Part shown: one piece after another, positions 33,875 to 43,201 of the stretch
Layout of the letters: every line of letters begins with the position of its first letter
How positions within the stretch are numbered: the stretch's first letter is position 1
Assembly (NCBI GenBank): GCA_001914235.1
Contig: MQUF01000012.1
Location: forward strand, 30,772 to 94,771
Length of the DNA: 64,000 nt
Origin: Desulfobulbaceae bacterium DB1
GTDB lineage: Bacteria; Desulfobacterota; Desulfobulbia; Desulfobulbales; SURF-16
Reading direction: 5' to 3'
Position numbers and translations under genes: made by a program
Notes under the pieces: generated by a model
What the model was told of the DNA's origin: nothing
The model's input: the letters and a program-made list of their open reading frames with translations, nothing else
The model's database searches: none

Positions 33875-35695
33875 TTACAACGCATGTGTTTCAATGCGTT
33901 TCCGGCGCAGCATTTCTTCGTTGAGTTTGCTGATTTCCTTGCATTTCAAGATGATGTTGACTTCTTCTGCATCAATTGTTTCAGATTCCAGGAGTATTTC
34001 CGCCAGTTTGTGCAGATAGGCGATTTTCCCTTCAAGGATGATCATTGTTTCCTGGTAACATTCTTCTATAAGTGCGTTTATTTCCGTATCAATCGCCTGG
34101 GCCGTGCTTTCACTGTATGATCGTTTTGTGGTGCCTGTTTGCAGAAAACTTTCATCTGAGACAACATAGGCGCGGGGTCCGAGGAGATCACTCATACCCC
34201 ATTCGCACACCATCTTGGTGACGATGTTTGTGGCGGACTGCAGATCGTTGCTGGCACCTGTGGTAAACTCATTAAATATGATTTCTTCCGCCGTTCTGCC
34301 GCCCAGCAGGGTCATGACCCTGCTGCGCAAATATTCACGCGAATAGGCATGACGATCATCCAACGGGACTTGTTGCGTCACTCCCAGGGCGCGGCCTCGG
34401 GGTATAATGGTAATTTTGTGGACAGGATCGGCTTCAGGAAGCAAATGGGCTACGATCGCATGTCCAGCCTCATGGTAGGCGGTCACCTTTCTTTCCTGCT
34501 GGCTGATGACCATTCCTTTTCGTTCCGCACCCATGAGAATTTTGTCCTTTGCTTCCTCAATGTCGCTCATTTCGATGGCGGACTTGTTTTTTCGTGCTGC
34601 CATCAGCGCTGATTCGTTCATCAGGTTGGCCAGTTCGGCACCGGTAAATCCCGGGGTGTTTTTTGCAACTTGATCAAGATGTGTTTCGGAGCTCATTTTC
34701 AGTTTCTTGGCATGCACTTCGAGGATTTTTTCTCTTCCCCTGACGTCGGGAGGCAGGATGTTAACCTGACGATCAAACCGTCCGGGCCGTAAAAGAGCGG
34801 GGTCCAAGACATCAGGTCTATTGGTTGCTGCGACAATGATAACGGTTTCACCGGATTTGAACCCATCCATCTCAACCAGCAGGGCGTTTAATGTTTGTTC
34901 CCGTTCGTCTTGCCCTCCTTGTGAGCCTGCTGCGCCACGACTCCTGCCGACAGCATCAATTTCATCAATGAAGATGATGCAAGGGGCATTTTTTTTTGCC
35001 TGATCAAACAGATTTCGCACCCGGGAAGCACCAACACCGACAAACATTTCGACAAAATCCGAGCCGCTCATGCTGTAAAACGGAACGCCGGCTTCCCCGG
35101 CAATGGCTTTGGCCAGCAATGTTTTTCCCGTTCCCGGCGGCCCTTGAAGCAAAACGCCCTTGGGGATTCTGCCGCCTAATTTGGTGAATTTGTCCGAGTT
35201 TTTAAGAAATTCGACTGTTTCGATGAGTTCTTCCTTCGCCTCGGGGATACCGGCGACATCGTTGAAGGTGATCTGCTGATGCTTTTCCGGGGTTATCTGC
35301 TGTTTGCTTTTGTTGAATGCGCCGCCTTTTTGCTGTCTGGCCATAAAATACATCCAACCACCCATGATGATAAAAAAGAGCAGCGGCGACGAGGTCAAGG
35401 AGGATTTGTCCCAGTATGGTCGGGTGGATATGATGACGTTTTTTTGTTCTATTTTTGGTAAAATCGTACTGATATCAGGTGCATAAGTCTGAAATTGACG
35501 CTCGAATTTGTCGGTTGCCTCAATTGTGCCGCCTTCAATCGTCACCTTGGTGATTTCATTGTCGGCAAGTTGAGCGACAAAGGTTGAGTAGTCAACATAA
35601 GGCAGTTTTTTTTCGGCCTTCCAGAAATTGAGGCCGATTACTAAAATTACCGCCAGAATTGACAGTATGAGGAAATTGCGAAAAGTAAACTTCAT
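33875..35695 (-). CDS. ftsH: ATP-dependent zinc metalloprotease FtsH
   Basis: A 606-residue membrane protease. Two N-terminal helices (about 6-24 and 103-120) bracket a periplasmic domain; the AAA+ domain has Walker A GPPGTGKT, Walker B IIFIDEID and the second region of homology RPGRFDRQ; the protease domain has HEAGH with the zinc-binding His residues near residue 410. It ends with a short C-terminal coil. GGAGGTG lies before the ATG at 35695; an in-frame GTG two codons earlier is not used. It degrades membrane and regulatory proteins. It sits alone between cytochrome and two-component genes, an unusual place since ftsH is often beside tilS or folP. Confidence 0.97.
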   Translation of the reverse strand: MKFTFRNFLILSILAVILVIGLNFWKAEKKLPYVDYSTFVAQLADNEITKVTIEGGTIEATDKFERQFQTYAPDISTILPKIEQKNVIISTRPYWDKSSLTSSPLLFFIIMGGWMYFMARQQKGGAFNKSKQQITPEKHQQITFNDVAGIPEAKEELIETVEFLKNSDKFTKLGGRIPKGVLLQGPPGTGKTLLAKAIAGEAGVPFYSMSGSDFVEMFVGVGASRVRNLFDQAKKNAPCIIFIDEIDAVGRSRGAAGSQGGQDEREQTLNALLVEMDGFKSGETVIIVAATNRPDVLDPALLRPGRFDRQVNILPPDVRGREKILEVHAKKLKMSSETHLDQVAKNTPGFTGAELANLMNESALMAARKNKSAIEMSDIEEAKDKILMGAERKGMVISQQERKVTAYHEAGHAIVAHLLPEADPVHKITIIPRGRALGVTQQVPLDDRHAYSREYLRSRVMTLLGGRTAEEIIFNEFTTGASNDLQSATNIVTKMVCEWGMSDLLGPRAYVVSDESFLQTGTTKRSYSESTAQAIDTEINALIEECYQETMIILEGKIAYLHKLAEILLESETIDAEEVNIILKCKEISKLNEEMLRRKRIETHAL

Positions 35696-35933
35696 TGTCA
35701 CCTCCGCTGTTATTTGTTGTGGGGAGGAAGGGGAAAATTGGCTTCAATGACCACTCCTGCAAGCTTCGCGCCTTCAGAAGTAATGAGGTCGGTTGTTTTA
35801 AGGGTGCGGTAAGGAAACCCGAAAGGGAAAGAATTTCGGCTCAAGAAAACACGAATGGCATTCTTCTGTGAAGACATAAAGAAAGAACCCGGAGGCGGTT
35901 TCAAAACCTTTTTGGAGTGAAAATTAAAAAAAA

Positions 35934-37754
35934 TCAGGGCGTTATGTCAAGTTGGCCGAGGTCGATGTTGAATTGGCGTATTTTCCTGTAAAGCGTGCTT
36001 CTGTCAATGCCGAGGATGCGGGCGGCTTGTGCTTTGTTCCCGTATGTCAGTTTTAAGGTGGTAAGAATTCTTTCTTCCTCGTTTTCGTCATCATTCAGCA
36101 GGGATTGTTCGGTGGATACCTGGGGAAGAGAATCCCTGCTCTGGGATTTGATATTGTCCAAATCCTGCAATTCAAGGGGAAGATTGGCCAGAGTAATTGT
36201 CCCGCCGGAACAGAGCACACAGGCCCGTTCCACAACATGTTCGAGTTCCCGCACATTGCCCGGCCAGTTGTGTCTGGTCAGTTGGCCGAGAGCCTGGTCG
36301 GAAATGCCGTGAATCGGTTTTTCCAGCCGTTTGCCGAAGCGATCGATGAATTTTTTTACCAGCAGAGGAATATCCTCATAGCGTTCGCGTAAGGGCGGCA
36401 GGACAATATCCACCACCTTGAGCCGGTAATAGAGGTCTTCCCTGAATTTACCGGCGACTACCTGGGCTTTCAGGTCGGCGTTGGTTGCGGTAATAACCCT
36501 GACGTCAACCTTGATGGGCCTGTCTTCCCCCACCGGGTAGAATGTACGTTCCTGGAGGAAGCGCAGGAGTCGAAGCTGCATCATCGAAGATATGTCGCCG
36601 ATTTCATCAAGAAAAAGGGTGCCTCCGTCCGCCGAAAGGATGCGGCCTTTTCTGTCCCGGTCAGCACCGGTAAAGGAGCCTTTTTTGTGGCCGAACAATT
36701 CGCTTTCCAGGAGATTTTCGGGGATGGCCGTGCAGTCAACCTTCACCATGGGCATGTCTTTTCTTGGGCTTTCCGCATGCAGCGCTTCGGCCACAAGCTC
36801 TTTGCCGGTACCGCTTTCCCCGGTGATGAGAACGGTTGTGTCCACCTTGCCGACATTCTCGACAAGGGTATAGACGGTTTGCATCGCCCGGCTGGTGCCG
36901 ATCAAGCGATGCAAACCGGTCCTCCTTTCCCGCTGTTCAAGGGCTTCAAGGCGGCTTACATCACGCGCCACCAGGACAACGCCGAGGAATTCGCCTTCGG
37001 AAGTCAGGAGCGGCGCGGCACTCACCCTGAAGACCGTAACTCCATGTCCTTCGAGCACGAATTCGACTCTGTGTTCAGCGACCTCGAGTTCATTTTCAAG
37101 TACCGTGCGGGCGTCAAAGGCAAAGATTTCGGAAAAGCAGGGCAATTCGTCAATTCGTCCGGCTGCCTTGGCGTTGGGATTGGTTTTTTCCAGCCATTTG
37201 CGGGCCTCCGTGTTCATGTCGATGATCATCATTTCGGCGTCAACTGTGACGACGAGATCCTTGATGCTGCGAAAAACAGTTTCCAGGTAGTGCTGATAAC
37301 GCTGTTTTTCCAAAAAAAGCCTTTCATTTTCCTTGTGGAGGGCAAATTGCTGCAGGGCCATTCTGGCAGTGCGGAGCAGATTGTCTTTTTTGACAGGTTT
37401 TGCCAGATAGTCAAAGGCGCCGAGTCGGACGGCTTCGGCCGCGGAGTTGATGTTGGGGTATCCCGTGACCATGACCACCGGACATTTCTTGCCCATTTCC
37501 TTGACCTGTCTGAGTAGATCGATTCCTGACGACCCTTCCATGACAATATCGCTGACAATGAGATCAAAATGCTGTTTTTGCAATAATTGCAATGCTTCGT
37601 CATAGGAGGATGCAGTAGAAACAGGCCCGTATCCCTCCCGGCTGAGGAACATTTTAAATGTCAGTCGTAAACTTTCCTCATCGTCAACAACTAAAATGGC
37701 GCTGTTTTTTTTGGCCACTTCGTCCAGGGCAATTCTGTCATTGCTGTCCATCAT
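35934..37754 (-). CDS. PAS-containing sigma-54 response regulator (GSFTGA variant)
   Basis: A 606-residue activator: receiver (about 18-130; Asp in LIVSDIVMEG, Lys in YLAKPVKK), PAS (about 155-275), AAA+ (about 290-525; [16 protein letters not shown]) and a Fis-type helix-turn-helix (AQAARILGIDRSTLYRKI). The sigma-54 contact loop reads GSFTGA, with Ser in place of Ala, a known tolerated variant. It is the last gene of an operon with two PAS kinases; its ATG lies two bases after the kinase stop. The operon has its own sigma-54 promoter, so the regulator may activate itself. It is the best candidate activator for the nearby cytochrome promoters, by position only. Confidence 0.93.
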   Translation of the reverse strand: MMDSNDRIALDEVAKKNSAILVVDDEESLRLTFKMFLSREGYGPVSTASSYDEALQLLQKQHFDLIVSDIVMEGSSGIDLLRQVKEMGKKCPVVMVTGYPNINSAAEAVRLGAFDYLAKPVKKDNLLRTARMALQQFALHKENERLFLEKQRYQHYLETVFRSIKDLVVTVDAEMMIIDMNTEARKWLEKTNPNAKAAGRIDELPCFSEIFAFDARTVLENELEVAEHRVEFVLEGHGVTVFRVSAAPLLTSEGEFLGVVLVARDVSRLEALEQRERRTGLHRLIGTSRAMQTVYTLVENVGKVDTTVLITGESGTGKELVAEALHAESPRKDMPMVKVDCTAIPENLLESELFGHKKGSFTGADRDRKGRILSADGGTLFLDEIGDISSMMQLRLLRFLQERTFYPVGEDRPIKVDVRVITATNADLKAQVVAGKFREDLYYRLKVVDIVLPPLRERYEDIPLLVKKFIDRFGKRLEKPIHGISDQALGQLTRHNWPGNVRELEHVVERACVLCSGGTITLANLPLELQDLDNIKSQSRDSLPQVSTEQSLLNDDENEEERILTTLKLTYGNKAQAARILGIDRSTLYRKIRQFNIDLGQLDITP

Positions 37755-37756
37755 GT

Positions 37757-39415
37757 TCAGGCACCTGTGTAAGCGGGCAGATCCACCAAGATATTGGTGA
37801 ATTGTCCGGGTTCGCTTTTGATATGCAAATAGCCGTTAAAGTTTTTGATAAGTCCTTGACTGATACTGAGTCCGAGCCCGGTTCCTTCACCGGATTTTTT
37901 TGTCGAAAAAAACGGATTGCAAACAAACTCAATTATTTCAGCGGGGATGCCGGGGCCATTGTCCTTGATTGAAATTCGCACGTATGTCTTTCCGGCTATA
38001 TCCTGTGTGCTGACGGATATTGTAAGCACTTTGTTCTTGTGTTTGCCGCGGTATTTTTCATTTAATGCGTAACGCGCGTTACTGAGCAGATTAATAAAAA
38101 CCTGTTCCAGCTGTTGGGGATGGACCCAGACGGTTGGAACATCTGTTGGGATATCTTTAGCAATAGTTATGCCATCTTTGATAAGTTGATGGCGGACCAG
38201 GGAAAGAGAATTTTCTATGACCTCGGGAACAAACGATTCGGTAAAAGGTTGGCTGTCTTCATCTCCCTGGCGGGCAAAGGAGAGAAGTTTGCTGACAATA
38301 TCGGCAATCCTTTCACCTTCGCTGATAACGCGGTTTAAAATTGGGCGGATTGATTCACGCTGGCCGATGTCATCAAGCAGAATCTGGGCATAATTGATAA
38401 TGCCGTTGATGGGGTTGTTGATTTCATGCGCCACCCCGGCGGCCAGTTCGCCGATGGAGGCAAGCTGGCTGGTTCTGATTTTTTTGGCCTGATAGGCTTT
38501 TTCCTCCGTGATGTCGTTGAAGAGAATGAGGCATTTCGTTTTTCCGTCAATATCCTGAAAAGGGGCATAGCTCTGGCTGAAATAGCGGTTGTTGCTCATC
38601 AGTTCTTCCGCCCGCTGGACCTGGCCTGTTTTGACGGCTTCCTCCATGAGACAGTGTTCGCAAGGGCGGTTGCGATGCTTGTAAACCTCGTAACAGCGGC
38701 GACCGATGGTGTCACCGAGCAGCTCAAGCAGGACATCATTTTGAAACTCTATCGTGAAATCGGTGTTGAGAATATGCATTCCCTGTTTCATCGCCATAAG
38801 CATGGAATGCAATTTATCCCGTTCCGCCCGGAGAATTTTTTCAATTTCCTGGCGGCGGGTAATCTGTTCGGCGAGAATATTATTGCTTTTCAACAGTTCC
38901 TCGGTGCGATCGTAGACCCGTTGCTCCAACTCGTAATGGCCTTTTTCAAGGATGTCGGCATATTTGTTTCTGTCCGTGACATCGCGGAATGATTCAACGA
39001 TTCCGAGGAATTCGCCGTCTCTGCTGTTAAGCGGAGAGGCCTGAACCTCGAAAAAACGGGTAGCGCCATTGGCCAGGGTATACTCGATTTCAATGGTTGC
39101 CGTGGTATCGCTTTCCAATACCATGATGAGCGGGCACGTTCTTCCTGCTTTGGCGCAGGGCTGGTCGGAGTCAAAGATCAACTTGTAGCAGAAGGGCTCC
39201 GTGGCATGAACGCAGGCATTGTCACGGGCGAAATTGCAGGCGGCCCGGTTGGCGAATTTTACCCGAAAGTCCGTGCCGATAACAATAATCGGATCAACTA
39301 CTTCATCGATGATTGATGAAAGGAACTGATATTGTTTGTTCAGGGAAACCCAGAGATCCTGTTCGTGGTGGGGGTCAAAAACCTTTTCTCCATTGCTGGC
39401 GATCGGCAGTTTCAT
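37757..39415 (-). CDS. Cytoplasmic PAS-PAS histidine kinase with Cys-rich PAS domains
   Basis: A 552-residue kinase without membrane helices. Two PAS domains (about 30-145 and 205-310) each carry a Cys cluster: CYKLIFDSDQPCAKAGRTC in the first, CYEVYKHRNRPCEHC in the second. A HisKA domain with GVAHEINNPINGIINYAQ and an ATPase domain with NLLSNARYA, DNGPGI and GTGLGLS follow. It is a paralogue of the next gene upstream, 19 bases away, and both precede one sigma-54 regulator, so two sensors probably feed one output. The Cys clusters could bind a metal, Fe-S cluster or heme, or act as thiol switches; this is inference. Confidence 0.92.
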   Translation of the reverse strand: MKLPIASNGEKVFDPHHEQDLWVSLNKQYQFLSSIIDEVVDPIIVIGTDFRVKFANRAACNFARDNACVHATEPFCYKLIFDSDQPCAKAGRTCPLIMVLESDTTATIEIEYTLANGATRFFEVQASPLNSRDGEFLGIVESFRDVTDRNKYADILEKGHYELEQRVYDRTEELLKSNNILAEQITRRQEIEKILRAERDKLHSMLMAMKQGMHILNTDFTIEFQNDVLLELLGDTIGRRCYEVYKHRNRPCEHCLMEEAVKTGQVQRAEELMSNNRYFSQSYAPFQDIDGKTKCLILFNDITEEKAYQAKKIRTSQLASIGELAAGVAHEINNPINGIINYAQILLDDIGQRESIRPILNRVISEGERIADIVSKLLSFARQGDEDSQPFTESFVPEVIENSLSLVRHQLIKDGITIAKDIPTDVPTVWVHPQQLEQVFINLLSNARYALNEKYRGKHKNKVLTISVSTQDIAGKTYVRISIKDNGPGIPAEIIEFVCNPFFSTKKSGEGTGLGLSISQGLIKNFNGYLHIKSEPGQFTNILVDLPAYTGA

Positions 39416-39434
39416 GTTTTGCTCCTGCTGTTAT

Positions 39435-41486
39435 TCAACTAACCGGAAGTTCGATAATCACACTGGTGAATTCCCCGATCCTGCTTTCAATATGCATCTG
39501 TCCCTTGAAGCCTTTGATAAGCCCTTGGCTGATGCTTAAACCCAAACCTGTTCCTTCCCCTGGTTTTTTCGTGGAAAAAAAGGGGTTGAAAACCATGTTG
39601 ATCGCTCCTGCTTCAATGCCGGTTCCATGATCGGTGAAAATTATTTTGACGATGGGTCCGGTTGGTGAATCCGTCAAATCCGCACTGACCTCGAGAATTT
39701 TATCGGGATCAAGGCGTTTATATTTCTCGTTCAACGCATGCCGGGCATTGCTGAGAAGGTTGACGAAAACCTGCTGCAACTGGTGGGGGTGAAGGGAGAG
39801 AAGAGGGATTTCCGGCGGTATGGAAACGCGGATGATAATTCCATCCTTGGCAAATTGATGATGAAAAAGACTAAATGAGTCTTCCAGGATATGCCGGATG
39901 TCGACCTTGTCAAAAAGATAATTGTCGTCATCCCGTTGTCGGGCAAAGGCGAGAAGCTTGCTGACAATGTCCGCTACCCTTTCTCCTTCATTGATCAACC
40001 GCTTGAGGAGGGCGTTTCGTGATTCGTTGGGATCTGCGTCATCAATCAGCAGTTGCGCGTAATTGATGATGCCGTTGATCGGGTTGTTTATCTCGTGGGC
40101 CACGCCGGCGGCCAATTCGCCGATGGAGGCGAGCTGCGCGGTGCGCATGTCTTTTGCCCGGTTTACTTTTTCCACGGTGACGTCCTGGAGAAGAACCAGA
40201 CATTTGGTCTGGCCGTCTATATCGCGGAAGGGTGCGTAGCTCTGGCTGTAATGTCGGTTGTGAAAAATAATGTCGTCGGCGTGTTCTATCTGGTTGTTTT
40301 TGATGACACTGTGCATTCTGCAGTTGGTGCAGGGCTCATCACGCTGTTTGTAGACGCTATAACATTTCGCGCCGATCTGGTCGCCGAATATGCTTTTCAG
40401 GACATCATTTTGAAACTCAATTTCATAGCCGGCATTCAGGATGTGCAATCCATGGCGGGTGGCGGTGATCATACCGTGGAATTTGTCTCTTTCCGCCCGC
40501 AACATGGTTGCCATGTTTTTTCTTTCGGTTATGTCTTCGAAGGATTCAATGCCGCCGATGACGTTGCCCTGTGGATCATGCAGCAGATTGGAGCTTTTGG
40601 TGATTATCAGTCTGCGGCCGTCTTTGGTTACCAAACTGCACTCGTGGCTGATGATGGGTTTTTTGATGTCATCGGAAAAGAGCTTGCATTTTTCCGAACA
40701 GAAAATGTCACATTTCCTGCCCCTGATTTCATCATAGCTGTAACCCGTGATTTCTTCGGTTTTGTTGTTCCATGATGTGACATACCGTTCTGTGTTGACG
40801 GTAAAAATGGCGCAAGGTGACACCTGGTAGATCAGTTCTGCCTGCTCTTTTGCCCAGCGCAGCCGCGCTTCTGTTTCCTGGCGCTCCTTTATTTCCTGCC
40901 GCAGGGCCTGGTTCAAATCAATGAGTTCGGAGGTTCTTTCCTGCACCCGCAGTTCAAGAAAATCATGACCGCTTTCCAGCATTTTCTGGTCAACACGGTG
41001 CTGAGTAACGTCGCGAATTGTCGAGACAATGCCGAGCAACTTCTTTTCATGGTTCCAGATCGGGGAACCAAGAATTTCAAAAACTTTCTTTTCGCCGTTT
41101 TTATAATCAACTGCATGGTCAACCGTGACAGGGGTTCCTTGCTCCATGACTTTTTTGAGCAGACAGTTCTGCCCGCTTTGTTCGCAATGGACATCGGAGT
41201 TGAAAAGAAGCTTGTGGCAGAATATGCCGGTTGACGTGCAGGAGGGGACGGATCCGGAAACTTGATACGCGGCCTTATTGGCGTATTTGACATTAAAATC
41301 GGTATCAATGACAATGACGGGCTCGCTCAAATCATCGATGAAAGATTTAAAAAAATCGCATCGTTGCGTCCAGTCGAAATCATCGTTGAGCGGAGGAGGC
41401 TTTTTCGTCTCCATCTGGTCGACGAGTTGCTGTAGCCTGGCTAATTCCTCGAGGAGTTGATTTTTCGTTTTTTTGCTTTCGGGCAT
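39435..41486 (-). CDS. Cytoplasmic triple-PAS histidine kinase with Cys-rich PAS domains
   Basis: A 683-residue kinase: an N-terminal coiled coil (ELARLQQLVDQ), three PAS domains (about 50-160, 215-330, 335-445), HisKA with GVAHEINNPINGIINYAQ, and ATPase with NLLSNARHA, DHGTGI and GTGLGLS. Cys clusters occur in all three PAS domains: CHKLLFNSDVHCEQSGQNC, CDIFCSEKC and CYSVYKQRDEPCTNC. The middle PAS domain is absent from the paralogue at 37757. The ATG at 41486 has AAAAGG seven bases upstream; a GTG six codons earlier is less likely. A very good sigma-54 promoter lies about 100 bp upstream. Confidence 0.92.
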   Translation of the reverse strand: MPESKKTKNQLLEELARLQQLVDQMETKKPPPLNDDFDWTQRCDFFKSFIDDLSEPVIVIDTDFNVKYANKAAYQVSGSVPSCTSTGIFCHKLLFNSDVHCEQSGQNCLLKKVMEQGTPVTVDHAVDYKNGEKKVFEILGSPIWNHEKKLLGIVSTIRDVTQHRVDQKMLESGHDFLELRVQERTSELIDLNQALRQEIKERQETEARLRWAKEQAELIYQVSPCAIFTVNTERYVTSWNNKTEEITGYSYDEIRGRKCDIFCSEKCKLFSDDIKKPIISHECSLVTKDGRRLIITKSSNLLHDPQGNVIGGIESFEDITERKNMATMLRAERDKFHGMITATRHGLHILNAGYEIEFQNDVLKSIFGDQIGAKCYSVYKQRDEPCTNCRMHSVIKNNQIEHADDIIFHNRHYSQSYAPFRDIDGQTKCLVLLQDVTVEKVNRAKDMRTAQLASIGELAAGVAHEINNPINGIINYAQLLIDDADPNESRNALLKRLINEGERVADIVSKLLAFARQRDDDNYLFDKVDIRHILEDSFSLFHHQFAKDGIIIRVSIPPEIPLLSLHPHQLQQVFVNLLSNARHALNEKYKRLDPDKILEVSADLTDSPTGPIVKIIFTDHGTGIEAGAINMVFNPFFSTKKPGEGTGLGLSISQGLIKGFKGQMHIESRIGEFTSVIIELPVS

Positions 41487-41581
41487 TGGCTGGCCTTTTG
41501 TCACAGGTCAATTTTCATGTTTGCCGTTCCATTGTTCCGGGAACACGCCTCTTTATAAAAAACGACATATGGAATGTGTAA

Positions 41582-41597
41582 AGCAATTTTTTTGCCA
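41582..41597 (-). promoter_or_regulatory. Candidate sigma-54 (-24/-12) promoter of the kinase-kinase-regulator operon
   Basis: Read on the minus strand, TGGCAAAAAAATTGCT matches the TGGCAC-N5-TTGCW consensus in all core positions, with GG-N10-GC spacing. It is the best sigma-54 site in the window. The operon it starts encodes a sigma-54 activator, which suggests autoregulation. Confidence 0.75.
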
Positions 41598-41662
41598 TAA
41601 AAATGTGCGCATGTTTTTTTGACTGCGCCGATACCGGGGAAAAATTGTAATGGGTGAAAATA

Positions 41663-43072
41663 TCAAAGATCCGTACAAACACCAAAGCTGGCGGGATTGC
41701 CCTTGAATGTCACGTGCTTGATTCGCAGGTTGAGCCAGGCTTCAGTTCCGTCTTTTTTGACGATCATGACTTCATACTGTTCAGGCGGAGCGCCGACTTT
41801 TTGGGATTCCATGATTTTGGTGCGCAGGGCGATACGGTAGTCGGCATGGAAGATATCCCACCAGTTCATGGCAAACAGTTCCTCCGAGTTGTAACCGGTG
41901 ATCAATTCCATGACGGAATTAACATAGATCAATTTGGGCCCCTGACTGATGAAAAGTCCTGAGCGGGTAAATTCGGCGATGGTGCGCAGCCTGATCTCTT
42001 TTTCCTTCAGTTCCTGCTGGCTTTTGTCTATGGAGTCAAGCATTTCATTGATGGAAAAAGAAAGGCTCGCCAGTTCGTCCTTGCCGGCAACCTGAACCCG
42101 GGAAGCGGTCTGCGCGGTTTTGCTGATCCTGATCACGTCATGGTTGAGCCGCGTCAGTCTTTTCAGGATGAGTCTGTCCAGAATAAGAAAGAATGCCAGG
42201 CAAAAGCTCAAGCTTGTCACGATGGAGGTCCAAAGCAGATAATTGAGGGTGCGGTGCCCCTGGATATGAATTTCCCGGGTGAGATCAAGCCGGAGCAGAA
42301 AAAGGGGATGGCCAAAGACGTCGGGCAAAACGGTGTAGCCGGCAATATTTTCTGGGCCGATGGGCTTGACGATGGATTTCCCCGGCTCTTTCAGCAGGGT
42401 ATCGAGAATTTCGAAGGAATCAGGGTGAGGAAGAGGGGCATTCACATGATGTACGCTGAAATTGAGGCTGGTGACGGATTTGATCGTTTCAATTCGCTGA
42501 TCGGTCAATACCCGCATCATGATCAAGGTTCCTGCCGGTGGTCCTTCTCCATTGCTGCGCAATATCGGGCGGGCGGAAAGCATGAGCGGCATGTCGGCCA
42601 GCATGACAAGCCCCGTGTGGTGGCTGTTCGCGGCAGGGTGATGAAAAAGCTCTTTTTTTTCCGCAAGCTGAGAAAGAAGCTGGGAGGGGACGGGAATTAA
42701 ATCATCCAGTGCGGCGTCATAATAGGAACCATGCACCAGTTTCCCCTCAAGGTCAAAATAAAGAAGAAATTCGATTTTGGCGCTGGAGGAAAAAGTGTCG
42801 GAGACAATGTTTGTTTCCTCATATTCCTTATTGAGGTTGTGAATGTAATCATATGTATCGTCCCAGCTTGCCCAGTCATGGGTTATGGTGTCAAGTGCCC
42901 GTGTCTGCTCCTGCATGGTGGCTTTGGCCCGGGCAATGTTGTTGCGCACAAAATTTTCTTCGATCCGGTCAAAGTTGGTCAGGACGATATTGAGAAAGAG
43001 AAAATAAAAGAACAGGGTCAGGCCCAGGGAAAGGATACCTATGCTGACCAGGACTTTTTTGCGGATACTCAT
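41663..43072 (-). CDS. CHASE4-like/HAMP/PAS receptor without output domain
   Basis: A 469-residue membrane protein. A helix at about 8-28, a periplasmic domain of about 240 residues with DWASWDDTYDYI (typical of CHASE4 sensors), a second helix near 275-297, a HAMP linker with a KDELASLSFSINEM coil, then a PAS domain. The chain stops at FGVCTDL, exactly where PAS-linked kinases or GGDEF proteins would continue with ITERK. No kinase, GGDEF, EAL or AAA+ domain follows in frame. It may be a truncated sensor or a bona fide stand-alone receptor that acts on another protein, perhaps the sigma-54 activator encoded immediately upstream. Confidence 0.8.
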   Translation of the reverse strand: MSIRKKVLVSIGILSLGLTLFFYFLFLNIVLTNFDRIEENFVRNNIARAKATMQEQTRALDTITHDWASWDDTYDYIHNLNKEYEETNIVSDTFSSSAKIEFLLYFDLEGKLVHGSYYDAALDDLIPVPSQLLSQLAEKKELFHHPAANSHHTGLVMLADMPLMLSARPILRSNGEGPPAGTLIMMRVLTDQRIETIKSVTSLNFSVHHVNAPLPHPDSFEILDTLLKEPGKSIVKPIGPENIAGYTVLPDVFGHPLFLLRLDLTREIHIQGHRTLNYLLWTSIVTSLSFCLAFFLILDRLILKRLTRLNHDVIRISKTAQTASRVQVAGKDELASLSFSINEMLDSIDKSQQELKEKEIRLRTIAEFTRSGLFISQGPKLIYVNSVMELITGYNSEELFAMNWWDIFHADYRIALRTKIMESQKVGAPPEQYEVMIVKKDGTEAWLNLRIKHVTFKGNPASFGVCTDL

Positions 43073-43201
43073 TGGCACCCCCGCCGGCAATAAGTGATCA
43101 AGGAGAAAGATAAAAAAGATGAGGGGACTCTACCCTCCCCGGTAATTTTTGTCCAGCAGGTCTTGCTTGGAAAAAAGTGCCTGTCCGGCGGCTGTATTTG
43201 A

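Noticed and set aside
35710..35904. A 64-codon frame between ftsH and the response regulator gene
   Set aside because: No ribosome site or recognisable feature; likely chance.
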